64,000 nt of DNA from Heligmosomoides polygyrus polygyrus (Eukaryota > Nematoda > Chromadorea > Rhabditida > Heligmosomidae). Location of the stretch: contig OX377202.1 of assembly GCA_947396885.1 (NCBI GenBank), positions 82,564,408 through 82,628,407 on the forward strand. Direction: 5' to 3'. Positions 53,987 through 63,452 of this stretch are shown piece after piece. Numbering within the stretch: the stretch's first letter is position 1; each line of letters opens with the position of its first letter. The position numbers were made by a program, and so were the translations under genes. The notes under the pieces were generated by a model, which made no database searches, was not told the origin of the DNA, and saw only the letters and a program-made list of their open reading frames with translations.

Positions 53987-54230
53987 CTCCGATGGAGGTT
54001 CTTCGTTCGGTTCCAGCCTAAGGCAGCCAGGTTTGGGGTAGTGAATTGGTAGCAGACATGTTTGATAAAGGTAAAACATTATCGTGACTAATGTCCTGCC
54101 AAAGGAATTCGCTATATGCACCAAATGCGTATCTAAATTGTTTCCACTGCTTACCGCATAAATGGAATGCGTGGCGCATCCCATGGTAAGACTGCGTAGA
54201 GTCGATCTCGTTACCCTTCACCTTTTACAT
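53987..54230 (+). mobile_element. tRNA-derived SINE, copy 5 (5' truncated)
   Basis: Begins near TTCGGTTCCAGCC (B-box region) and continues with GTAGTGAATTGGTAGCAGAC and TAAATGGAATGCGTGGCGCA with TCCC, as in the other copies. The head and most of the CATCGGCTGGCCA block are degraded. It abuts the right end of the hAT-like element. Confidence 0.6.
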
Positions 54231-54886
54231 TGGCTTTTTCGTGCTTGGAAAAATTTCTTTGTTTGCCCAAGAATTCAAGGATGTTCGCTTTCAATGGAGA
54301 GTGCCTCTCGGTGTGACAGTAGCAGTGACGCAGGCTGCGGATGGAGAGAACGTAACAGCTATTGAGCTGGCGTAAAGTTGAATGAAAATCTCGATGGACT
54401 ACAGTCTATGTAAAGGCCGCGAATTCAATGGAGCACCTGCGACTTAAGCGGTGTTTTAAGAGGGAACTTTGGCGACTTTCACTCGGCTTCTTCGTAAACC
54501 AGTATGCAGTCAAGCAATCCAGTTCCTATGATACTTATGTCATGGTGCTGAATGAGAAATAATCTTTATAACAGAAAAAGATGAGAGCTTTTTACCTCAC
54601 GAAATCCGTCGTAGAATTAAATGCACAATTCCTCGAAGGTGATTTATGTACACCTCATCCCGTTTTTAACTTCGTTTCTGTCAATAATTAATTTGTAATC
54701 GTTTTGCCTATACAGCGGAAAAAAGCGCCTTACATCCGCATCCGCATAGCATAAAGCTTGTAGGATAGAGTCGCTGAATCCGAGGCCAGCAATCTTGAAA
54801 TAGCCCATGCTCTGCATTGCCTGTTTAGCCAGAGGGAGTGAGGAGCAATTGGCTGATCTTTCCGTCATCAAACTGAGCACTTTGAG

Positions 54887-55098
54887 GTGTGGCCGGAAGA
54901 GGACGTGATGAGCCGATCCTTACGGACCGGATGGACCGCCGCCGATGCCTACGCTCGCCCGCACTCGTCCCATACGAGCTCCCGCCATAGCCCTGCGCAT
55001 AGCGGCGTTTCCGAGAGCCGATCTATGCAAATGCCGCTCCGACAAGTACCGACGGAGCTCGAGGGCTCCACTCGTCCCCTCCTTGACGAGGATGAGAG
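54887..55098 (+). CDS. Host gene exon 10 (5' boundary uncertain)
   Basis: The frame is open from 54857. An acceptor is placed at CACTTTGAG (54886), which keeps phase 0 from the exon ending 48956, but the site is weak. It reads VWPEEDVMSRSLRTGWTAAD then AYARPHSSHTSSRHSPAHSG and ends STRPLLDEDER at donor GTAGCAG (55099), phase 2. High GC and Ser/His/Arg-rich. A start at ATG 54908 is also possible if this is a first exon. Confidence 0.55.
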
Positions 55099-55159
55099 GT
55101 AGCAGTAATACGCCCCGTATACGCAGCTAACTAGAACTGGCACCGATTTTGTTTTCCAG

Positions 55160-55413
55160 TCGCGACTTGATTACGCGATCCGCTTGGGTCGACCGAGGTA
55201 GCACGGTCCATCTGCTGAACAAGACAACCAGCGCGACAGGGACGCACCCTGACCAAGGGGCCAGCTTCAGGAACGGGACTCGCTGCGAGAGCCAGTCCGA
55301 CTTCAGAGCCGACCCTGGAGCGGCCGACCTCATGCGGCGGTCCTACACCACCGAGGAGCTGAAAAAAGAAAGAAGGAAGCTTCCGAAGAGGCCTGACATG
55401 CAGCCGTTCCTCA
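55160..55413 (+). CDS. Host gene exon 11
   Basis: The intron before it is 61 bp and ends TTTGTTTTCCAG. It reads SRDLITRSAWVDRGSTVHLL then NKTTSATGTHPDQGASFRNG, and ends TTEELKKERRKLPKRPDMQP with FLS, cut by donor GTGAGT (55414) in phase 1. The EELKKERRKLPKR part is a likely short helix. Both splice sites match consensus and the frame has no stops, so this is one of the best-supported exons. No family is recognised. Confidence 0.8.
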
Positions 55414-55549
55414 GTGAGTTGTCGCTTTTCAACTGTTGGAATTCGTTTTCGCTTTTCATGGAATAGCACTCCATTCGAAGCTCCCTCTTGAAAGCGCAAG
55501 GACGTTTAAAGCGCTTCGGTTACTAATTTCATGAGTTATTTTGTTTCAG

Positions 55550-55691
55550 GCGAAATACCCGCTTCATTACTACGAAGTTCGAATTTGTGCGACGTTCCCG
55601 AATTTCACCGCCGTGATGAGCCTTTGTTGAAGAGCTCTACTGAGACAATGTACTACTCAGCCGGTCCTCCTGCGGAGCTTTGTTCCTCCAA
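55550..55691 (+). CDS. Host gene exon 12
   Basis: Acceptor TTTTGTTTCAG ends at 55549; donor GTGAGT starts at 55692. It codes SEIPASLLRSSNLCDVPEFH then RRDEPLLKSSTETMYYSAGP and PAELCSS, phase 2. The tyrosine pair in ETMYYSAG could be a phosphorylation or sorting signal, but nothing proves it. Confidence 0.8.
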
Positions 55692-55772
55692 GTGAGTTCC
55701 TATTGACATTGTGAGATTGGCGTTGCTTCTACAAGTACGGCTGACAGGCGGAGAACGTTGAGCGCTGTGCAG

Positions 55773-55899
55773 CATTGATATGTCAGCAGCGGCTCGCTGC
55801 AGAGGAACCGCCATTCCTCATTGCGAGGAGGACATTTCGATGCGTTTCGTGGCGGAAGAAACAATCCCTCTACTGACACGTCGAGAGCGTCTCATTTAA
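55773..55899 (+). CDS. Host gene exon 13 (terminal)
   Basis: Acceptor GCTGTGCAG ends at 55772 (81-bp intron). It reads NIDMSAAARCRGTAIPHCEE then DISMRFVAEETIPLLTRRER and LI, with TAA at 55897-55899. A nearer acceptor at 55747 would give KRRTLSAVQH and an earlier stop. The longer reading is preferred for its extended open frame. No AATAAA is seen close by. Confidence 0.6.
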
Positions 55900-57185
55900 C
55901 TCGAGCGCGAAGGCCATGATAATTATGACGAGCTCTTGTCAGCGCTTCGAACTCAGTCGCTCAGTAGGGAGAGGAAATCACTTTAAAGAAGTGACGCTCC
56001 GTGGCCTTAGAAGGCCCGACCTTTTGATTTATTAGGTGGCAGCAGAAGTTGTGGAGCGGCGATCGATCCGACGTTAGTGGCAGGCTCATTTGAAGAAAGA
56101 GCAATCAATTCTTAATTGGTGTGTCGGCTGAAGCCTTGGGAAATATGAAGATTTTTTGCCTCCGAGAAGTGCAAGCACACTCGGAATGACGAAGGCCGCA
56201 GCTCAGCAATCATGGCGAGGGTTGCGCTCGCCCATCCATATGCACTTTCGCAGCAACACCTCAAATTCGCCAGGGCATTCAGACGGCGTTGCATCGCCAC
56301 GGCTTACGGATCATAGCAGCGCAGGAAGAACGGTGAAGGGGCCCATGCAGGGCCAACAGGTTCCAGCGGCCGGCGAAGAATGCAAGTAGCCATGCGACAC
56401 GAAACTTTTATTTACAAGATTTTCACGTCGAATTGGACACTCTTCTAACTTGAACTTGTTAGTCAGTTATTTCTTTGAAGTTTTAATTCACTTCACGATT
56501 AGTGAACACTTGTTTGAAATTTCAAGTAATTTTATTTTTTTGAGGAAAAATAATGGTTTAATGTTCGTTTAAAGAGCACGATGGCGGCCATTTTTAGTTA
56601 AAATTGCACCATGCCTTCCTCTAAGATGTCGCGATTTTTATTTGATTGATAGCGAAATTTCTGTTTGCATGGTGTTTGGCACCTCTTAACGATACAACAA
56701 CAACAACAACAACAATTGCAAAGAACATACGTATTCTCAGTTAGATGCTGCATGAAAGCAGCATTTACAGCGTCAATCAAATAAAAGTTGTGGGCGAACC
56801 TTTTGAGTGCATGGCGCAGTCTGATCTTTCTATGCATTATATGTTTGCAATTTTGTTGTGGTTCAAGACAAACTTTAATTAACTGTTTTTCTTTAAAAGT
56901 AAATATTTTGTAAAATTGTTACCCATATTGGGACAGATAATCAAAAAAATTCGAAGAAAGTTCTTTAAAATTTTCTTCGAGAAAAAATTATTCTAACCAT
57001 CTTATTGAGTCTGTAGTTAACCTTCCTAAAAGTTATTTCGATTTGGAAGAGTTTGCTTTGATTTCGAAAGTCTTTAAACTAGCTCAGAAGAGTGTCCTTG
57101 CCTGATTTGGAGAGTGTCCAATTCGACATGAAGATGGTGTTATATATTCATCTATTTATTGATTGCACAGGTAGATGCATAGCAA
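55900..57185. other. Downstream region; microsatellite and 21-nt motif clusters
   Basis: A (CAA)n microsatellite lies at about 56693-56715. 56425-56460 and 57036-57135 carry the dispersed motif (GATTTGGAAGAG, TTTGATTTCGAAAG, GAGTGTCCAATTCGACATGA). No gene is supported. Confidence 0.45.
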
Positions 57186-57189
57186 TAAG

Positions 57190-59655
57190 GGCACGAACAA
57201 GTTAGTTATCAAAAACTACAAAAGGTAGCTAAAATGTAGAACAAATTACTACAACAGCTGAAAGAGTTGAGACACGTAAGAATTCTAACAAGGACAGCCT
57301 CCAAACTGGCGGTGAGCTTTTGCGATGCAATTTTTACAGGATGTAGGGTCCCGTGTGGGGAGTTCAGAACCATAGTTACTTTTTTCGGAATGCTCTTCTG
57401 AGGTCGAAAAAGGGCTATGGACGCGTGAGCGCGAAGTTCATGACGCCCTGCTGCCACCAGGCCCAGTGTGGTCGGTTGGCGTAGTGGTAGTGTTGTAGCT
57501 TCACAGGAGCATGGTCGCGGGTTCGGCTCCCCCTTTCACTGGTGCTCTTGCCTTTTTGGATTTATCGTTAGTGGGACCATTTGTCCCCATTTTCAACACA
57601 TTTCTGAACAAAAACACAGCAACAAATGTGAGAATTCTTGACTTCCTGGTTAAGCAAGTCAAAAACTGATGCCAGATTCGTGCCCATGCACAAAGCTTGG
57701 GCGGAATTGGTGTTTCTGACCTCATCATCCTCACTCGAGCTTGAGCCTAGAGCAGACCTTGTATCTCGGTCATTTTTGTCAAACAAGGGCGCTCACTGAG
57801 GTGCGAATTCACTTAAGAGGAAACCAAATGAATACGTTAAGCGGTGGAGGGCTACGCAGAATGTGAAATATCGGTGCTACTACGTCCTTTTTTGAACTGG
57901 TGGTAGAGAAAAGCGTAGATGTTCAGATTGTGAGCAGCCTATTTCGCTTACACGTCTTTTTGCGTTCTTCCATTGTTGTTGAAAACGTTGGTAAGTCATT
58001 AGCTATTCTCACCAGTTGGTTAGTACGCCAACCAACCACATTGAGCTGGGTGGCAGCAGGGCGTCACGAACTTCACACTCATCCACACGTTCACAGAAGA
58101 GCATTCCGAAAAAAGCAACTATGGTATGGGGATTACGAGAGAAAATGCCCGCGACCAGGGGAGAAAATGCCCGCAGCCAGGGGAAAAAATGTCCACAGCC
58201 AGGGGAGAAAATATCTGTTTCATTGGTTTTCGATAGGGTCCACTACAACAACCACAACAACAAAACACATGGTAATCACGTGGACAGGGATACGGTATTT
58301 TTCTCATGCCGTCGAGAAAAGGGCATGAGAAATCGTGGGCGTGTCAACTGAAACTGTGGCACCATCACTTGGATTCACTAGCAGACTTGATGGCCTTACC
58401 ATGATAGAGAAGCTTTGGAGAATACGAGGAAAGATTCGCGTTACACAGTTAACAGGCATGCTCAACGGTTAAATTAGCACCAACGGTGTTTTATGTGAAA
58501 GGAACACTTGAAAACACTGAAAGGAGCGAAAGAAGTGTGTTCGCCCAGATCTCAATTTCTAGCACATAAAACTGGAAAACAAGCACATCACCTGGTAACT
58601 TAGAATTACGTTTCGAAGAAGTGAGCTGCGGAACCATAAGCCACCTCAATTTTTGAGTTTGTTTTTAAGCCACATAACGCCACATGGAGTGAACAGTACA
58701 TGCACTTCAGAGCCATAAGAAATAGAAAATGAAAAAATCGCAGAACTTATTTGGAAATTTATTTACAAATTGGTTTTTAGGTTTTACTTAGTCTTTCTGA
58801 TGAAGATGATCTTCTTCATTTTTGACCAATCATTTCCTTGTTTACTAAAACAGGATTTGAACATAGATATTTCAATATTCATTGCTTTTCAAGTGATTTT
58901 CATCTGATACACCGTTGGTATCGCTAATACCTGTTGTGCCCTTTTTATTAAAGTTTTTTCAGTATAGGATTTCTATTTTGATTCGCTTTGTTGCTGTTTT
59001 TCTGATATTTCCACATATCTGAATAAAGAGTTTAAATATCTGAATGGTTAGTTGCAGCATAGGTTTTACCAAAAACGTTATTAAAATTACCAGGATCTGC
59101 GGTGTAGCGCCTCGCCAAAAATCTTTCAAGCCACTTTCTCGAAATATAGAGTGTTTTTCGAACATGAAATTTTGCGATCAACTTCTTATTAGAGCTTTGG
59201 TACGAATGAAACGTTGCGGAAATAGACCATTGTATAATAACAACAATGCATCCGGTTAAGGTCTTCTATGGTCTTCTATGTACTGTTTTTTCCACAGTTT
59301 CAAAATTTTCTTAGTTTCCTAAGTGGTGATTACCGCTCAAAGTTGTTTTCTTTATAACGGTTTATTTCCTATTCATCACATGATGGTGTGCTATAGATTC
59401 TTCTCGTCGACCCGGTAATTTTCTCCCCTGATCGCGGCATTTTCTTCCTTGGTTGCGGGCATTTTCTCCGCACGCAACGCGCGTCGTGAGATTCGGGCAT
59501 TTTTTCCGTAGACCTGGTATGGGACTCCCTCCCCACACGGGACCCTGCATCCTGTAAAATTTGTGTCGCAACAGCTCACCGCCATTTGGAGGCTCTCCTT
59601 GTAAATCATGAATTATAACTCGAACATGTTGACAAGTATGTAAATTATAGTGCAA
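57190..59655. repeat. Rearranged inverted-repeat complex with minisatellite
   Basis: The left segment 57230-57480 is matched inverted in two separated places: 58025-58125 (GGTGGCAGCAGGGCGTCACG, GCATTCCGAAAAAAG) and 59495-59640 (CACACGGGACCCTGCATCCT). A 22-bp minisatellite, AGAAAATGCCCGCARCCAGG, has about 3.4 copies at 58137-58213. It returns inverted at 59416-59515. The right arm seems to have been broken apart by sequence at about 58230-59400. Confidence 0.7.
57471..57541 (+). repeat. tRNA-like segment
   Basis: GTTGGCGTAGTGGTAGTG resembles an A box and GCGGGTTCGGCTCC a B box, 40 bp apart. Stem pairing is poor, so not a tRNA gene. The segment follows the left arm of the inverted-repeat complex and a trace of it (GTTGGTTGGCGTA) is at the matching edge near 58025. 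Confidence 0.45.
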
Positions 59656-59734
59656 CTCAGCTGACAGCGGAAGTTTTTACGGAAAAAAGTTACGTGATGT
59701 TTTACTCGAGAGATCTTAACCACTTTGAGGAATC

Positions 59735-60113
59735 TTCTGAAGACTACCCCCTGGACGCTGCTGCATGCAGATGACGTAATGCTTGTAAGCGAAGAGAATA
59801 GCGAACTCGAGCGACAAGCGCAAGCTTGCTACGATCGTTTGTGTTGTTGTTTGGGCTCAAGCTAAACGACAAAAAAATCTGAGTACTTGGCAACAGACGT
59901 AAACGAAGCCGGGTTATTGAGATCAATGGCACTGCGCTGGTACGAACGACAAACTTCAAATACCTTGGATCTGCAACTGCGTCTGATGGTAGTCTGACGT
60001 CCAAGGTGAACTTGCGTGTGTGAGCGCAGCATGGTCCAAATGGCGCTCGATGACAGGCGTTTTATGCAACAGGAAGATACCGGAACGCCCTAAACCGAAG
60101 ATTTACAGGGTCT
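59735..60113 (+). pseudogene. RTE reverse transcriptase fragment, palm and thumb
   Basis: The plus strand reads LDAAACR-adjacent WTLLHADDVMLVSEENSELE (catalytic ADD block), with frame breaks, then VRTTNFKYLGSATASDGSLT and SKWRSMTGVLCNRKIPERPK. This is the usual RTE palm-thumb order. It faces the opposite way to the endonuclease piece that follows. Confidence 0.8.
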
Positions 60114-61441
60114 TCGACTCTTCGACTCAAATCTTCGACTTCCACAGCTCTACTGCCACCTCGTTGAGCCCAGTCGCTTTGCCTAGCCTTATCTTCTTCA
60201 TAGCCGCTTCAGTCTCCTCCACGGTGAACAGCCATGGCCTTCCTTGCAGCTCTCTTCGCTTCTTGGTACTTCCGCCAATTATTCAGTCTTTTCGCCGAGA
60301 AATACGTGATAGAGCATCTTCTTCTCTCGAACTTTGGCTTTCATGTCATTTGTCCACAGCCATGCCTGCTTATCGACCTTCCGTCGCCCAGGCTTCGTAA
60401 TGCCGAGTTCCGACTGTGCAGCTTAACGAATCGCGTCGGTCGTCTTTTTCCAAGTTTCGTCGACAGTCGTGACTATCGGTAGTCGAACGCGAGAAATTAC
60501 AGCTGCTTCCTCTCTCATTCGTCACCACTTGATTCTTGGTGCACCGCATCGCTCGACATGCTTCAGCCTCGGAGGGTCGGTCTTCAAAATGCAGATCAGC
60601 GGTCGGTGCTGTGGGACGACCGTCTCATACGGCAGGATCTTCGCGTCCGTGACAAGACTTCGGTCACGATTCTCTCACAAGGACAAAGTCTGTCTGAGTC
60701 TTGGTACTCCCACTATAGAATGAGATAAGGTGCGAGTCGCTTTTTCGGAAGACGGTGTTCACAATGGTGAGATTATGCGATTCCGCGTAGATAAGAATGC
60801 GCTAACCATCGGCGTTACGTGATCCGTATCCGAAACCACCATAGCAACTGTACCCTGTTAAGGTCACCAGCGACTATGATGACATCTTTCGACGGTAACT
60901 CTGCTACCTTGTCACCAAGCAGGTTCCAGAACTCACCCTTGGCTTGATTGGAGCAGCCAGTCCACAGAACATACACAGAGAAGAAGCGATAGAGTCGCTC
61001 CTTAGCGGCGACAACGATCTTCATCAATCTATCGTCAAAGCGCTCGACGCTTACAATCGATTCACGAAATCGTTCGGAGAAGATTACACCGACACCACTG
61101 GTGGTCCTGAGACTTCCACATAGAACGGCCTTGAAGCCATGTCCTATGTCCCTTGGCTTGCGGCAGGACCACCTAGTCTCCTGCACCGCACAGAAATCAA
61201 CTTTTCTACGCTCCAGTGCTTCAACCAAACTCGCACGAAGGGCCCGTCATAACGTACCCACATTCAGCGTTGCCACGCGGATCCTGCTTACGTTACGGGA
61301 CTTTCGGACTAGCTCAGTTGCTGCCCGATGCCGTCCTCGCATCAGGGACCCCCGCATAGTTTCCACACTCGCCGGGCTTTGCGAGTGCGCATCGGCTCCC
61401 GCGGACGCCGTAGCACTACCTCGAAATACGTGAGCTGACAT
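60113..61441 (-). pseudogene. RTE endonuclease and RT N-terminus, inverted relative to the palm piece
   Basis: On the minus strand: RIRVATLNVGTL at about 61250, VDFCAVQETRWSCRKPRDIG (catalytic Glu), VGVIFSERFRESIVS, FFSVYVLWTGCSNQ and VIIVAGDLNR (60815-61228). Broken linker frames follow, then EETEAAMKKIRLGKATGLNE (RT block 1) near 60150. Several frameshifts. The family resembles but is not identical to the 20.5-23.66 kb element. Confidence 0.8.
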
Positions 61442-61490
61442 ACACTATGTGATATGGTGTATGTCAGCTAACGTATTTCAAGATAGTGCT
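61412..61490. repeat. Hairpin at the 5' end of the RTE fragment
   Basis: AGCACTACCTCGAAATACGT at 61412 and GAGCTGACATACAC pair with 61457-61490 around an 11-bp loop. The ATG of the endonuclease frame lies inside. Confidence 0.8.
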
Positions 61491-63452
61491 TTCGAGAAGA
61501 ACTTCGTAGACCGGCCTGTCACAAGACCCTGTCGCCTGCGATCGAGTGTCCGTGATCGGCATAGCTCGCTGAGCGAACAGTCCAGTGGCACCACGTGGAG
61601 CAACGGACAAAGCCACCGCGTCGTACTGAATCTAAAGCTGCGTTTTCTTTTCCTTTTTTGTTGCGTATTCTCTAGCCCTCGGCGCTACTGCTTGGAATCT
61701 TCTTTTCGTCGTGCTGAGAAGTCCTCAAAGGCCGTTTCCACGCGAACGTTATGTAGAGAAGAGCACAGCTTTTCTGGCGATTGTCTCGTGATTGAGGTTC
61801 AATTGCCCTAGCAAATCTGGGAGGAGATTCAAATTGCTGCTGCTTCTATGGCTTGATAAATCGTTTCTTTCCGGCCCTACCCATCCAGCATTGGAGCTTT
61901 TGGAAGGAGGAACGTATACTTATTTGGGACCAGCAGGATAGCAAACATTCACTGCCGCGATCGCAGCGGATATGATGTACTAACTGTAGCCTTCATACTG
62001 GGAGAGGTTACTGCTTCCAAGTTCTTAAGAGTTCGATGAGCATGGAGTAATTAACACAGCAATTGTTTTAATTGTTGTGAAACGTTCCTGATAATCAGCT
62101 GGCACAAAGAGAGCCCTCAATGTTTGTAGGCTTAGGAACCCACTTATGAAGGTCGCTTAAAGCTTTGTACCATAAATTTTGGATTCAGGGAGTGAATCTT
62201 CACAATTTTGTTGTTATCGTTTTGGGATTTCATCCATCTACTTAATCGCATCGAGAATATTGCTCACACAACAATCGCTATGGAACGTAGGAGTAATTTT
62301 CAAAACAATATGGTATCCAGGACTGTAAATAAACACAGATACGACAATGCTCCACATAGAACCAGGTTAATAGTAAAATGCACGCATAGACACTCCCAGA
62401 GGTTTTCGCTTTCATCTGACATCTGCTTCCTTTCTTACTATGTAGGTTACTCTTCCCAACCCTTCGATAAAAATGACTTCTCTTAACCAAAGAAGTATAC
62501 TAGGTACCGGATTCATCAACATTTAAATCCGCTGATATACGGGGTATAAGAGTAGGTAGAGATAAGATAAGGTGTAGAGTTGAATGTTCCATTGTGGGTA
62601 TCTCTACAACGCATACCTGCGGGTTTTCTCGTTGATGAATCCGGCCCCAGGTCGCAGGGTGAGGTGTACATCATTGGGGTACAGCTTTGCACGCTGATTC
62701 TCAGCATCCTAAACGTCCATGTGTGATGTTATTGTGCAAATGTTTCTCGTCCTCTTAATCGTGGACGAGAAACATTTGCACATAGTGCTAATGAATCTGT
62801 TCTCCCTTCGAGAGATATTTCTTGTTTAACATGGAGGTTGCGATTTAACATGGAGATCATGCCGCGTCTCTTTTGCGGTGTGCAAAGGAGCAACCCACCA
62901 GGGAGTTGAACCACCAACTCTTATTCTCCTGCCATATCACTTTCCTCTCCATTGCTCCACCGTTGCTGGTCCGACAGCGATATTTGCGCTCCACTTTAGC
63001 AGAGCGTAATCAAAGCAGTGTGACAATGGTCCGCTACTCCGTTACCTTACGTGCGTCAGAAATCGGAGCGCAGATTTAAAATCAGCGTTCGAAGCTGCGA
63101 TGCACAGCTCATCTCAAAGTGCCATTGCGACCTGGCATCCTTCACTTGCAAGCATTGAGATGACTTGGCTACTGTTTTCGAGCTTAATTTTGCTTTACGT
63201 TTTTCATTGGGACACGGTTGCGTAGCAGAACTGAAATCCCTATTCTTATTGATGAATTCCTATTATTGTTTATTGCCTGCTTTTTCATGGAATTCCTATT
63301 CTTGCCATGTAAACAACTCTCACAGCAGTGCATACGCAATCAGTTAAACGGAGTGCGAAGCAAAATCTTCATAAGATTTAACGTATTGTGAAATCTTTGC
63401 TCCAGACGGGAACATGCTCGTTTTGTGCTCTATAACGAAACACCTATTGGAA
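61491..63452. other. No supported gene; several self-complementary sites
   Basis: CCGGATTCATCAAC near 62507 and GTTGATGAATCCGG near 62630 form a widely spaced inverted pair. 62733-62752 and 62763-62782 are a perfect 20-bp hairpin. A B-box-like GGTTCAACTCC occurs on the minus strand near 62900 inside a region whose ends (GGAGCAA and TTGCTCC) pair perfectly, but the arms between do not form a tRNA. Open frames lack motifs. Confidence 0.45.
62733..62782. repeat. Perfect 20-bp hairpin
   Basis: TGTGCAAATGTTTCTCGTCC and its exact complement, with a 10-bp loop. The absence of mismatches suggests recent origin. Confidence 0.9.

Noticed and set aside
59735..61441. Twin-priming inversion of an RTE copy
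   Set aside because: Twin priming gives an inverted 5' part followed by a forward 3' part; here the forward palm piece comes first and the inverted 5' part second.
62880..62965. tRNA gene on the minus strand
   Set aside because: The acceptor-like ends pair perfectly and a B-box-like GGTTCAACTCC is present, but no D-arm or T-stem can be formed.
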